From: Nostoc sp. PCC 7107
GTDB taxonomy: Bacteria; Cyanobacteriota; Cyanobacteriia; Cyanobacteriales; Nostocaceae
DNA length: 64,000 nucleotides
NCBI RefSeq assembly: GCF_000316625.1
Contig: NC_019676.1
Location: 124,001 to 188,000 of the forward strand
Direction of reading: 5' to 3'
Shown here: positions 36,092-45,515 of the stretch, in pieces
Layout: each line of letters starts with the position of its first letter
Numbering within the stretch: the first letter of the stretch is position 1
Program-made: the position numbers and the translations under genes
The notes under the pieces: model-generated
Told to the model about the DNA's origin: nothing
Seen by the model: the letters and a program-made list of their open reading frames with translations, nothing else
Database searches by the model: none

Positions 36092-38266
36092 CTAATAGCT
36101 CTTGAAGACAGTTTTATCACCATTGCCAACCATACCCAAAATATTCAACCGGGAAAGTTTTAAGTTGTCAATAGCACGGTTAAGTACTAAGGACTGGGTT
36201 TTGCCAATTTTTACCACTATTAAAATACCGTCTGTATTTGGTGCAAGCAAACTAACATCAGCAAGCCCCACTAGAGGAGGTACATCATAAATTACTAAGT
36301 CAAAAGAATTATGAAACTCAGTCATCAGTCGCTTCATTTTCTCTGAAGATAGCAATTTTGTCGCATCCGGTGGTACTGGCCCAGAGGTAATTACAGATAA
36401 TTGACTCAACGTAGATATTTCCTGAATAGCTTCTCCTACTGGTAAATTAGTCGAAATTAAATTACTTAAACCCCACAGATTACTTAAATTTGATAAAGTA
36501 TGGATTGTTGGTCTGCGAAGATCAGCATCTACTAGTAATACTCTCTGACCCATTGCTGTAGCTATTTGAGCCAAATTAAAAGCAACTGTAGATTTCCCAT
36601 CACTAGGCATGGATGAAGTAATAATAATAGATCGGATCGGGTGATCGGAATTGAGAAGCTGAATATTTGTATAAAGCACCCGTAAAGATTCTAAAAAATT
36701 TGTATTATGGTGACTATTATCTTGAAGTGTGGCAACATTCAAATTAGGTAGAAATTCAGAGAAGTATTTTGGTAAATTTATCAAAGGAAGATTTCGAGGA
36801 AAAAAAGAGTCATCTTGCTCAGTCTGAATTTGCTTTTCAAAAGGTATACTACCTAGCAATGGTAATTTTACTTTTTCCTTTAAATCCTTAACACTATTGT
36901 ATGTACTGGCTAACTTTTCTAGTAATAAAGCAACGCCAATGCCTATGAGAATACTCGCTGCTAATCCTGATAATAGGTTCTTTTTTAAACTAGATGAAGT
37001 GGCAGGAAATTCTGGTTTAACTGGTGCTTGAACTAATTCCCAACTAAATTCTGTTTGAGATTTCTGAATTTGCAAAGTTTCACGAGTAGACAAAAAACGA
37101 TTAAGACTTTCAACAGCAACTTGTAATTTACGTTGCAAATCTGTATATTTTCGTGACAAAATAGGCAGTTGTTTGCGTTTTTGCTGCAATTCCTGTTCTC
37201 TTTTTGCCAGTGTCAGACTCTGTACTTCTAAAATTTTAATTCCAGTTGCGATCTCAGCACGTTTAGTATCTAAAAAGCGCTTGGCTTCTTGGTCAATTAA
37301 AGGCAACAAGCTGTCTCGCTTTTCTTTCAACGATTGTAGTGTAGGATTATCTGCTTGGAAACGAGTAGAATCCGCAGCTACCTGAGCATCTAATTGATTT
37401 TTCTGGCTGATTAACTGTTGATATAAATTTGCAGTAGTTAGTACTGCTTTCTCACCATCTGGTTGTTGCAGTAAATTTAAATTAGCACGAGCTTGTGCCA
37501 ACTGAAAATTAATTGTTTGTTTTTGGGCAGTTAAGGTTGCTGTCTCAGCATCTAGTGCTTTTGTTTCAGTTTCTGGATCGTTAAGATTATATATTTGTTT
37601 GAGAGTTTGCAGTTGTTGTTGCAGCTGATCAACACGACTTTGGGAAATTTTTAGCTGTTTTTCAACAAACTGAAGTCCTTGCCCTATTTTAGTTTGCCGT
37701 TTTTCTTTACTATATTCTAAGTAAGATTGAGCAGTTTTATCTAAAACCAGTTTAACTTTATCTGGATTGTTATCTCGATAACTTACTTGTATAATTTTTG
37801 TCTTACCCAGCTGAAAAACATTTAAAGAATTAGCTAGGAAATCATAACTGATATCTGGATAAGCAACTTGCACCCGTTTAACAACATCTTCCAAAATTAC
37901 AGGACTCTTAAGAATCTGAATTTGGCTATCATAATCTAGAGTAGATTGATTTGAATTGGCATTAGCATCCTTGATCACATCAACAGTTTTACTATCGTCA
38001 CTGACTGGTTCTACTAGAATCTGAAAATTGGCTTCATATTCTGGTTTTGTCGGATTCAGTGTTAAGCCGATAACAATACTGGCCATTGCAACAGTAGCAA
38101 CTCCAGCAATAGTTAGCCATCTTCGTTGTAAAATATCTAAAACTTCTTGAAAGTTCCAACCACCCTCTGATTCTTCAGCCCACGGCAGAGGTTGATTCGG
38201 TAAAAATTGATGCTCAGAGTTGCTATTATGTCCTGAGGAGGAATGTTGAGAAGGATGATTGTCCAT
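36092..38266 (-). CDS. Wzc-like polysaccharide co-polymerase fused to BY-kinase domain
   Basis: The 724-residue inner-membrane protein has a polar N-terminus and TM1 at about 50-70 (TIAGVATVAMASIVIGLTL). A Wzz-type periplasmic region (about 75-430) contains long coiled coil (QGLQFVEKQLKISQSRVDQLQQQ and later KREQELQQKRKQ). TM2 is at about 432-452, and a cytosolic CpsD/CapB tyrosine-kinase-type ATPase follows: Walker A SMPSDGKST near 550, Walker A' LLVDADLRRP near 575, Walker B LVIYDVPP near 655. The C-terminus ends GDKTVFKSY with one tyrosine and no tyrosine cluster. It should control chain length and export of the polysaccharide made by the divergent locus beginning at 39540. Confidence 0.9.
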   Translation of the reverse strand: MDNHPSQHSSSGHNSNSEHQFLPNQPLPWAEESEGGWNFQEVLDILQRRWLTIAGVATVAMASIVIGLTLNPTKPEYEANFQILVEPVSDDSKTVDVIKDANANSNQSTLDYDSQIQILKSPVILEDVVKRVQVAYPDISYDFLANSLNVFQLGKTKIIQVSYRDNNPDKVKLVLDKTAQSYLEYSKEKRQTKIGQGLQFVEKQLKISQSRVDQLQQQLQTLKQIYNLNDPETETKALDAETATLTAQKQTINFQLAQARANLNLLQQPDGEKAVLTTANLYQQLISQKNQLDAQVAADSTRFQADNPTLQSLKEKRDSLLPLIDQEAKRFLDTKRAEIATGIKILEVQSLTLAKREQELQQKRKQLPILSRKYTDLQRKLQVAVESLNRFLSTRETLQIQKSQTEFSWELVQAPVKPEFPATSSSLKKNLLSGLAASILIGIGVALLLEKLASTYNSVKDLKEKVKLPLLGSIPFEKQIQTEQDDSFFPRNLPLINLPKYFSEFLPNLNVATLQDNSHHNTNFLESLRVLYTNIQLLNSDHPIRSIIITSSMPSDGKSTVAFNLAQIATAMGQRVLLVDADLRRPTIHTLSNLSNLWGLSNLISTNLPVGEAIQEISTLSQLSVITSGPVPPDATKLLSSEKMKRLMTEFHNSFDLVIYDVPPLVGLADVSLLAPNTDGILIVVKIGKTQSLVLNRAIDNLKLSRLNILGMVGNGDKTVFKSY

Positions 38267-39539
38267 TATTTATGAATATTTGGTAGTCAACCATACTAGA
38301 TTTATTTATAACAATTTTTTAGATTGAGTTTCTATAGCAGCCATAATTACTTAATGAGAGTTTTTGCTAAAATTTATACGGCTTATAAGAAATTTACTTA
38401 AAAAAGACTGTATGTAAAAGTAATTTTTAATACGGCTAAATCTAAAGAAAAATAAGTTTATATTTATACTAGTGTATGAATGTTCTATACTGAAATTAAA
38501 AATTTATTTTTAAGTTTACTAAGGGTTTAATATACATACACACAGTAAATTATTTTATGGTATTTTTTATATTTATTTTAGATGGAATTAATTATATGTT
38601 AAAAATTAATTCAAAATGACTGTTTTGAATTAACCATTTTCCCCTCTAGTCGGCGAGCGCTCATAAATAAATTTGCGCTAGTTATAAATAAGAAAAAACT
38701 TTACCTTCCTCAGACAAACTCTGTTAATTACAGATTGCTATGATTGTGAGTAGAAGTAAACACGTAACATAACTTACAAAACATAAACATATATACAAAT
38801 TACCCCAAACTATTGATTTATTCAATAATTATTATTAATTTAATATAATCTTAATGAGAGTCTGAGAAAGTCCTAGTTCACCAATTAGTTCTTGATGAGG
38901 AGCAGGAACTCTAATGTACATAAGAACTAGTACTTAAATAAAAATGTACTGTATGAAGATATTGTATAAAGCGACTTGAGCAAAATAAATTTTTGATGAA
39001 GCTTATGAGTAAACTTTGAAACATGATACTTTACTATTTAAGATCGTGATTAGCGACCTGCACGCAATTCATGGAAATTAAATGCAGTCACTAATAAGCA
39101 ACACAATCAATAAAAGCTAAGATTTCGCAAACAAAAGTTTCATATAGGAGGTAAATTAAGGTTCCATTGGAGAAGAAATAAAATTTGGAAATTTTATTTA
39201 GACGATCAATCTGCATCAGATAAAAACTTACTCAAAAAAAGTTTTATTTTTAAATAAAACTCATTGTATATTTTGTGTTTCCCTGTTTAAGAAAATTTAT
39301 TATACATAATAATAAAAATACACTTACCTATGTTAAGAATATTTCCTAGCTCTCGAAAATTATACGAGTAAGCTTTAAGGAAGTTTGATAGAGTATGTGA
39401 TTTTCATACCAGTTTTCAGTAAACTGAAAACTGGTATGAAAAACCCAGCATTAAATTGTATACATTAATGACTTAAGAGCTTTAGTGGTTCAGTTATATT
39501 TCCCTATAAATCTCTAAATTCTTAAGTAGGATAGCGCCG
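38267..39539. promoter_or_regulatory. 1.27-kb AT-rich divergent control region of the polysaccharide locus
   Basis: No ORF of coding character is present on either strand. The region is strongly AT-rich with many A/T runs and one GC-rich blip (GGCGAGCGCT near 38653). It lies between the divergent wzc-like gene and the first glycosyltransferase and should hold promoters in both directions. A perfect palindrome at 39401-39442 lies 97 bases before the downstream gene. No JUMPstart/ops-like element was recognised. Confidence 0.6.
39401..39442. promoter_or_regulatory. Perfect 20-bp-stem palindrome upstream of the polysaccharide operon
   Basis: Arms 39401-39420 (beginning TTTTCATACC) and 39423-39442 pair perfectly at all 20 positions with a two-base AA loop. 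No T-run follows on either strand, so a simple Rho-independent terminator is unlikely. Possible roles are a protein-binding operator, a leader-RNA hairpin controlling the operon, or an excision scar of a mobile element. Confidence 0.75.
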
Positions 39540-40889
39540 ATGAGACTCAATGAATGGATGAACCAAAAATTTTTACAATCCATTTCTACTCGGTTAGAAG
39601 AAGAAAGTGATAATTCTTTCAAAGTTCAACAATCTATTAAATTGTCTGTAGTTACCCAATATTTCCCCCCAGACTATGCTGCTACCGGACAATTAATTGA
39701 GGAATTAGTAAAACAGTTAGGACAGCAAGGGGTAGATGTAGAAGTTTTTACTAGTCAACCTGGGTACGCGTTTAACTCAGCAGCAGCTCCATCGGTGGAG
39801 AAGTTAGAACGCCTCCGAGTTCAGCGCTCTCGGACTGCTCAACTGTGGCCAGGAAGAATTCGCGGCAAAGCTGTTAATGGTGTGTTGTACACTTTACGCG
39901 CTTTATTGTATATGTTGAGAGCTTGGCGGCGTAACAATGTAATGTTAGTTACAACAGCCCCACCATTTTTGCCATTATTAGGATATTTGGGGTATTTATT
40001 ATTTAGGCTTCCCTATGTCTGCATAATATATGATCTTTATCCTGATATTGCGATCGCTCTAGGTGTAATTTCCAAGAGTCATTGGCTAGTCAGAATGTGG
40101 CGCAAAATTAACCAACAAGTTTGGTTAAATGCAAAGGGAATTATCGTTTTAAGTCCAGCAATGAAGCAACGAGTATTAGCCCATTGCCCACAAATCAGCG
40201 ATAAGATTTCTGTTATTCATAGTTGGGCTAATCCAGATTTAATTGTTCCAATTGCTAAACAAGAAAACTGGTTTGCTTGGAAGCACAACCTTGTACAAAA
40301 GTTTACAGTTCTCTACTCTGGCAATATGGGGCGCTGTCATGACATTGAAACCATGCTAGAAGCAGCCAAGGAACTACAAGATGAAGCAATTCAGTTTGTA
40401 TGTATTGGTGGTGGAGCAAAGCGAGAAGAATTAATCAAGGAAGTAAACCGCTTAGGTTTGAGAAACTTTACATTTCTGCCATATCAAGATAAGCAAATAC
40501 TTCCATATTCTTTAACAGCCTGTGATTTGTCATTCGTGAGTGTAGATGAAACTACAGAAGGTTTGGTTGTTCCTAGTAAGCTTTACTCTGCCTTAGCGAC
40601 AGGAAGGCCTATAGCGGTCATTTGTTCTCCCTACTCTTATCTCAGACAATTGATTGCAGAGGCTAACTGTGGTGGAACTTTTGACAATGGAGATGGACAC
40701 GGACTAGCTCAATTTATTCGCTTACTGAGCCGCGACCCACAATTAGGAGAACGGATGGGAAAAGCTGGTCGCCAATATTTGCGATCGCATTTCACACCTA
40801 AGCTAATCTCTCAACAGTATTTTGATGTTTTACAGCAAGCAATAGCCTCTGATGAAGTGATCTCTGTGTCTCAAGTGCAGACAAAGTAA
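39540..40889 (+). CDS. Glycosyltransferase, GT4-type (WbuB/WcaI-like)
   Basis: The 449-residue GT-B enzyme carries, after a 30-residue variable leader, IKLSVVTQYFPPDYAATGQLIEELVKQL, the WbuB/WcaI-like N-terminal motif of lipopolysaccharide and exopolysaccharide transferases. The donor domain has VLYSGNMGRCHDIETMLEAA (phosphate-binding turn) and VPSKLYSALATGRPIAVIC. The hydrophobic helix PPFLPLLGYLGYLLFRLP (about 140-158) suggests tight membrane association. The N-terminal leader could be shortened, as another Met lies at residue 7. It is the first plus-strand gene of the locus, with a 366-base gap to the next annotated ORF. Confidence 0.88.
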   Translation: MRLNEWMNQKFLQSISTRLEEESDNSFKVQQSIKLSVVTQYFPPDYAATGQLIEELVKQLGQQGVDVEVFTSQPGYAFNSAAAPSVEKLERLRVQRSRTAQLWPGRIRGKAVNGVLYTLRALLYMLRAWRRNNVMLVTTAPPFLPLLGYLGYLLFRLPYVCIIYDLYPDIAIALGVISKSHWLVRMWRKINQQVWLNAKGIIVLSPAMKQRVLAHCPQISDKISVIHSWANPDLIVPIAKQENWFAWKHNLVQKFTVLYSGNMGRCHDIETMLEAAKELQDEAIQFVCIGGGAKREELIKEVNRLGLRNFTFLPYQDKQILPYSLTACDLSFVSVDETTEGLVVPSKLYSALATGRPIAVICSPYSYLRQLIAEANCGGTFDNGDGHGLAQFIRLLSRDPQLGERMGKAGRQYLRSHFTPKLISQQYFDVLQQAIASDEVISVSQVQTK

Positions 40890-41190
40890 GCTTTAATGGA
40901 GTCTTCATTTTATCCTGGAAAAACCTTAAGTTTAGTGTTGTGTTTCAACAGTGCAATTTTGATAATTTATTAATGCTCTGTTGATATTAAACTCACTAAT
41001 AACTGATATGTATATTTTTATGGTAGGAGGAACATAATATTCAAAAGCTTACTCTAATTAATCTATCTGAATAGACTATAACCAGACTAAAATAGATTAT
41101 TTAGCAATAGCAAGCTGAATAAATTGTTAGGAGAAGTATTCCAACTAGAATTAGTAGTCAAATTTGTAAATATTTAGGAGATGGGCTTCG

Positions 41191-41349
41191 ATGGTCATTT
41201 TGATCTCAGTCCCTCCAAATAAACCTTCCTTACTTATCTATTTTGTAGTTCATCAATGTGGGAGGCAAAATTGCAGAGAAGGTGTGACCGAAATCGGAAG
41301 CGTTCAAAAAGAAGGGCGATCTACTGCCCATTTCACAGTTGCTATATAG
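41191..41349 (+). other. Upstream ORF fragment, probable true N-terminus of the next gene in another frame
   Basis: An ATG at 41191 lies ten bases after TTAGGAG, the best ribosome site in this gap. It reads 52 codons (MVILISVPPNKPSLLIYFVV, then HQCGRQNCREGVTEIGSVQK) to a TAG at 41347. The next frame holds the gene listed at 41256, whose own start has no ribosome site and whose first 22 residues are an unnatural run of Lys/Arg. A shift of -1 at the A-run in CAAAAAGAA (about 41308) joins the two into one 169-residue protein in which CGRQNC precedes CPFHSC. The rest of the 40890-41190 gap shows no gene. Confidence 0.5.
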
Positions 41350-41699
41350 ATAGCGTCAGTCAGAAATATCAAATATTTGCTGAAAAACCAGGCCAATTGC
41401 AGCAACGAGGCGTGAGTAGGCGTAATGCTTTAATGCTAATAGCCAGCCACACAACAGTTACCATAGAAGGAGAATGGCTAGAAGCTTTTTGGTGTGAAGA
41501 ATGCCAGCAAACAAAATGGTATCATGTACAAAAATCTGGCGATCGCACCTATAAACTTTCACTAGCCCCACAAGAACTTTGGCAGCAAGCAACAGGAGTT
41601 ATCCATCCAAATGGAAATCCTTCTGTTGGAGAGTTCACTCGTAGGCAATCAAGACTAGTTGGTTATCACGGTATGAAAGATTTCCAGTTTGTAGGTTAA
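41256..41699 (+). CDS. Conserved Cys-pair (zinc-ribbon-like) hypothetical, N-terminus probably frameshifted
   Basis: As read from ATG 41256 the product has 147 residues. From residue 19 on it looks natural: AIYCPFHSCYIDSVSQKYQIF, then RGVSRRNALMLIASHTTVTIEGEWLEAFWCEECQQTKWYHV. Cysteine pairs CPFHSC and CEEC could bind zinc, and RRNALMLIA resembles a short helix-turn-helix-like stretch. Residues 1-18 (LQRRCDRNRKRSK) look like out-of-frame reading, and the fragment at 41191 fits better as N-terminus. I do not recognise the family. Lying inside the polysaccharide locus, just before the ABC exporter, it may be regulatory. Confidence 0.6.
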   Translation: MWEAKLQRRCDRNRKRSKRRAIYCPFHSCYIDSVSQKYQIFAEKPGQLQQRGVSRRNALMLIASHTTVTIEGEWLEAFWCEECQQTKWYHVQKSGDRTYKLSLAPQELWQQATGVIHPNGNPSVGEFTRRQSRLVGYHGMKDFQFVG

Positions 41700-41730
41700 C
41701 TGTTACAGATTAAGATCCTCAATAAATACT

Positions 41731-42570
41731 ATGAGTAGTCAAGATATAGCTTCTACACAAGAGCTAGTACTGGAAGCTGGAAAAGTGGAGCGACAGTATT
41801 GGCAAGACTTGTGGCGCTATCGGGAACTGTTATATTTTCTTGCGTGGCGTGATATTTTGGTGCGTTATAAGCAAACTGTGGTTGGTTTAGCGTGGGCGTT
41901 AATCCGACCATTTTTGACTATGGTTGTATTTACTGTAGTGTTTGGCAATTTAGCAAAATTACCCTCATCAGTACCTTATCCAATTCTTGTTTTCGCTGCG
42001 ATGTTGCCTTGGCAATTTTTTGCCAATTCCCTTAGCGACTGTAGCAACAGCCTAATTGGCAATGCCAACTTGATATCGAAGGTCTACTTTCCTCGCCTGA
42101 TTGTGCCACTGAGTTCAGTAATTGTCAGCTTTGTAGATTTTATGATTTCTGGCATAATTCTACTTGCACTTATGGCTTGGTATAATTTTGTGCCTGACTG
42201 GCGGATATTGACGCTGCCCTTATTTATTGCGATAGCTTTTGCTGCTTCATCTGGAGTTGGGCTGTGGTTTGCAGCATTAAATGTAGAATATCGTGACTTC
42301 CGCTATATCGTGCCATTTATTGTCCAATTTGGATTATACGTATCACCAGTTGGTTTTAGTAGCAATCTTGTACCAGAAAAGTGGCGATTACTGTATTCAT
42401 TAAATCCAATGGTAGGAGTGATTGATGGATTTCGTTGGGCTATTCTTGGTGGTGATGCCAAAATTTACTGGCCAGGATTTACCTTATCTCTAGCCTTAGT
42501 TTTACTGTTACTGCTAAGTGGCATCTGGTATTTCCGCAAAGTAGAACGGACATTTGCTGACGTAATTTAG
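41731..42570 (+). CDS. Wzm-like ABC-2 polysaccharide exporter permease
   Basis: The 279-residue membrane protein has about six helices of the ABC-2 type: VVGLAWALIRPFLTMVVFTVVFGNLAKLP, YPILVFAAMLPWQFFANSLS, VIVSFVDFMISGIILLALMAW, LPLFIAIAFAASSGVGLWFAAL, FIVQFGLYVSPVGFSS and LSLALVLLLLLSGIWYF. The N-terminal LLYFLAWRDILVRYKQTVVG is the amphipathic interface helix typical of Wzm/TagG. It exports undecaprenyl-linked glycan across the plasma membrane with the ATPase encoded 16 bases downstream. Confidence 0.93.
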   Translation: MSSQDIASTQELVLEAGKVERQYWQDLWRYRELLYFLAWRDILVRYKQTVVGLAWALIRPFLTMVVFTVVFGNLAKLPSSVPYPILVFAAMLPWQFFANSLSDCSNSLIGNANLISKVYFPRLIVPLSSVIVSFVDFMISGIILLALMAWYNFVPDWRILTLPLFIAIAFAASSGVGLWFAALNVEYRDFRYIVPFIVQFGLYVSPVGFSSNLVPEKWRLLYSLNPMVGVIDGFRWAILGGDAKIYWPGFTLSLALVLLLLLSGIWYFRKVERTFADVI

Positions 42571-42585
42571 AAAGGAGTAAAGCAG

Positions 42586-43875
42586 ATGTCAGAAACTGTA
42601 ATTCGTGTTGAAAATCTTAGTAAAAAATATATCATTAGTCATCAGCAGGAGAACTCCGGTCGCTTTCGCTATAAAGCTTTACGTGATGTGATTGCTGATG
42701 GCACTAAATATGTGACTCAGAAACTCCTAAAACCAGCCGATAACAAAATAAACAATCCATATATTGAAGAATTTTGGGCATTGAATGATGTTTCCTTTGA
42801 GATTAAACAAGGTGAAGCCATTGGTGTGATTGGACGTAATGGCGCAGGTAAATCAACTCTCCTCAAAATTTTGAGTCGCATTACCGAACCAAGTAAAGGG
42901 CGTATTACTATCCAAGGAAGGGTAGCAAGTTTATTAGAAGTAGGAACAGGATTTCACCCAGAACTGACAGGTAGAGAAAACATCTATCTCAATGGTTCTG
43001 TTCTGGGGATGAGTAGAGTAGAAATTAAGCAGAAATTTGATGAAATAGTCGCCTTTGCTGAAGTTGAGAAATTTTTAGACACACCAGTGAAGCGCTATTC
43101 TTCTGGAATGTATGTGCGCCTAGCATTTTCTGTTGCTGCTCATTTAGAGCCAGAAATTTTAATTGTTGATGAAGTTTTGGCTGTAGGTGATTCAGCATTT
43201 CAGAAGAAGTGCTTGGGGAAAATGGATGATGTCGCAACCAAACAAGGGCGGACAGTTCTATTTGTTAGCCATAGTATGACAGCGATCGCCCAACTAACCA
43301 AACGTTGCATATTACTTTCTAAAGGCAATATTCAGTTTGATGGTAGTACTAATAAAGCTGTACAGCTTTATTTAGTTGGACAAAAAGATGATTCCATACC
43401 ACAGGCATACTACCAAGCACCTGTAAATAAACCTGGCAATTACATCGCTTGGGCGCGAGTGCATACATCTGAAGCAGAGGGAATTCACTGTTGGGGCGAA
43501 CCAATCAACGTTGAGTTTGCATTACACATTACTCAACCTCATGACAGTCTGCGCTTTTCTTTTCAGATAGTCAATTCTTTACAGCAACCGATTTGTATTT
43601 TTTGGTTTTTTGAATCAAATGCTCCCTTCTGTCAAAAACCTGGAACATTTATTCTCCGGTGTGAAATTCCGAAATCAAGACTTTATATGGGTTCATACAC
43701 CTTAACAACATGGTTGTCTGAAAGACGTAGCGAGACTTTACTAGAAAATCTCAGAGAAATTTGCCCGTTTGAAGTAACCATGCACAAATTTGAGCGTCCA
43801 GATTATGAATGGCAGCCTGATGAGTGTATTTATTTAGAAGATGCCGTTTGGCAATCTGTGGAACAAATTTTATAA
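42586..43875 (+). CDS. Wzt-like ABC exporter ATPase with C-terminal carbohydrate-binding-type domain
   Basis: The 429-residue ATPase has Walker A GRNGAGKSTLLK (about 83-94), signature YSSGMYVRLAFS (the Wzt variant of LSGGQ), Walker B ILIVDEVLAVGD and the switch His in LFVSHSM. Residues about 270-429 form the extra beta-sandwich domain (WARVHTSEAEGIHCWGEPINVEFAL, then FSFQIVNSLQQPICIFWFFES) that in Wzt binds the finished, end-modified glycan and makes export substrate-specific. A strong AAAGGAGT ribosome site precedes the ATG. It pairs with the permease at 41731. Confidence 0.94.
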   Translation: MSETVIRVENLSKKYIISHQQENSGRFRYKALRDVIADGTKYVTQKLLKPADNKINNPYIEEFWALNDVSFEIKQGEAIGVIGRNGAGKSTLLKILSRITEPSKGRITIQGRVASLLEVGTGFHPELTGRENIYLNGSVLGMSRVEIKQKFDEIVAFAEVEKFLDTPVKRYSSGMYVRLAFSVAAHLEPEILIVDEVLAVGDSAFQKKCLGKMDDVATKQGRTVLFVSHSMTAIAQLTKRCILLSKGNIQFDGSTNKAVQLYLVGQKDDSIPQAYYQAPVNKPGNYIAWARVHTSEAEGIHCWGEPINVEFALHITQPHDSLRFSFQIVNSLQQPICIFWFFESNAPFCQKPGTFILRCEIPKSRLYMGSYTLTTWLSERRSETLLENLREICPFEVTMHKFERPDYEWQPDECIYLEDAVWQSVEQIL

Positions 43876-43894
43876 CAGCAAAAGGTAAAGCAAG

Positions 43895-44401
43895 GTGCCA
43901 ATCAACGATGATGTCAAATTAGGCAAAAATGTCAAAATTTTTCATGCCAATCTTGTAAATCTTTACGGTTGTCAAATCGGTGACGAAACCAAGATAGGCG
44001 CTTTTGTAGAAATTCAGAAAGATGTGATTATCGGTGACCGATGTAAGATTTCATCACATAGCTTTTTGTGTGAAGGTGTTGTCCTCGAAAACGAAGTCTT
44101 TATTGGTCACGGAGTTATGTTTACCAATGACACTTATCCCCGTGCCACTAATGAAGATGGTAGTTTAAAAACAGGAGATGATTGGTGTGTCGTCAAGACC
44201 CTAGTTAAAAAATGTGCCTCTATTGGCAGTAACGCCACTATCTTACCAGGAGTGACTGTTGGAGAAAAAGCTATTGTTGGCTCTGGTGCAGTAGTCACTA
44301 AAAATGTTCCTGATTATGCAATTGTAGTTGGAGTCCCAGCTAAAGTCATAGGTGATGTACGCGATCGCCAAAACTTAGAAATGTCCACTAGTCTTTTGTG
44401 A
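43895..44401 (+). CDS. WbpD/WlbB-like sugar-nucleotide N-acetyltransferase
   Basis: The 168-residue left-handed beta-helix protein has hexapeptide repeats ([29 protein letters not shown], then [28 protein letters not shown]). The stretch [26 protein letters not shown] is characteristic of the WbpD/WlbB family, which acetylates the 3-amino group of UDP-2-acetamido-3-amino-2,3-dideoxyglucuronate. It starts at GTG 43895 with a modest upstream AAGG. With the two following genes it forms the classic WbpD-B-E trio, which strengthens the assignment. Confidence 0.87.
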   Translation: MPINDDVKLGKNVKIFHANLVNLYGCQIGDETKIGAFVEIQKDVIIGDRCKISSHSFLCEGVVLENEVFIGHGVMFTNDTYPRATNEDGSLKTGDDWCVVKTLVKKCASIGSNATILPGVTVGEKAIVGSGAVVTKNVPDYAIVVGVPAKVIGDVRDRQNLEMSTSLL

Positions 44402-44477
44402 TATCCTTCTTTGTTGCCACTTTTCAATAGCAGCAATTGATAATACCTAAAAAATAAATTCTCATTAGTTAAAAGCA

Positions 44478-45515
44478 ATGGTAAACAACATTAATATCGG
44501 TGTCATCGGCTATGGCTATTGGGGCCCAAATCTGGTAAGAAATTTTGTAGAAATGCCAGGAGTTCAGGTTAGAACCGTTAGCGATTTTAACCCACAACTA
44601 CTAGCAAAGGTACAAGCTCGGTATCCGACAATTCAAGTTACTAAAGATTGCCGAGATATATTTACAGATCCAAAAATTGACGCTGTAGCGATCGCCACAC
44701 CAGTTTCAACTCACTTTGAATTAGCTTTAGCAGCCTTGCAAGCTGGTAAACACGTGATGGTAGAAAAACCAATGACAACTACCTCCGAGCAAGCAATGCG
44801 GCTGATTGAAGAGGCAGAAAAACGCAACCTAGTGTTAATGGTCGATCACACCTTTGTGTATACGGGTGCTGTCCGCAAAATGCACGATTTGATCGCCACT
44901 AATTCACTAGGTGATATTTACTACTACGATTCTGTCCGCGTCAACCTCGGACTGTTTCAGCATGATGTAAATGTCATCTGGGATTTGGCAGTCCACGACC
45001 TCTCAATCATGAGCTACCTATTGCCATCTCAGCCTTATGCTGTCTCGGCTACAGGCATCAGCCACGTTCCTGGAGAACCAGAAAATATCGCCTACTTGAC
45101 CTTATTTTTTGAAAAAAATCTCATTGCTCACATTAATGTGAATTGGTTAGCACCAGTAAAAATCCGTCGCACATTGATTGGTGGTAGTCAACGGATGATT
45201 GTTTACGATGACTTAGAACCAAGTGAGAAAGTCAAGATTTACGACAAGGGTATTACACTTAATGGCAACTCCGAAAGCGTGTATCAAATGATGATTGGTT
45301 ATCGCACAGGGGATATGTACTCACCCAAATTAGATATGACAGAGGCATTGAAAACAGAGGGATTACACTTCATTAATTGTATTGAAAAAGGCGATCGCCC
45401 CATTACTGATGGAGAAGCAGGACTACGAGTAGTCAGAATTCTCGAAGCTGCAACCCAGTCTCTCAAGCAGCAAGGCCGATTAATTGAACTGAATATGGCA
45501 GAGGTAGCAGCGTGA
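44478..45515 (+). CDS. Gfo/Idh/MocA-type oxidoreductase (WbpB/WlbA-like)
   Basis: The 345-residue protein has an N-terminal Rossmann fold ([17 protein letters not shown], about 7-23) and the family motif [10 protein letters not shown] with the NAD/substrate Lys. [13 protein letters not shown] and [11 protein letters not shown] place the His and Asp of the active site. In the WbpB/WlbA branch it oxidises C3 of UDP-N-acetylglucosaminuronate, and the product is aminated by the next gene. It ends by overlapping the aminotransferase by four bases, so the two are translationally coupled. Confidence 0.88.
   Translation: MVNNINIGVIGYGYWGPNLVRNFVEMPGVQVRTVSDFNPQLLAKVQARYPTIQVTKDCRDIFTDPKIDAVAIATPVSTHFELALAALQAGKHVMVEKPMTTTSEQAMRLIEEAEKRNLVLMVDHTFVYTGAVRKMHDLIATNSLGDIYYYDSVRVNLGLFQHDVNVIWDLAVHDLSIMSYLLPSQPYAVSATGISHVPGEPENIAYLTLFFEKNLIAHINVNWLAPVKIRRTLIGGSQRMIVYDDLEPSEKVKIYDKGITLNGNSESVYQMMIGYRTGDMYSPKLDMTEALKTEGLHFINCIEKGDRPITDGEAGLRVVRILEAATQSLKQQGRLIELNMAEVAA

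Noticed and set aside
39401-39442. Rho-independent terminator
   Set aside because: No T-run follows the stem on either strand, and it lies upstream of an operon rather than after a gene.
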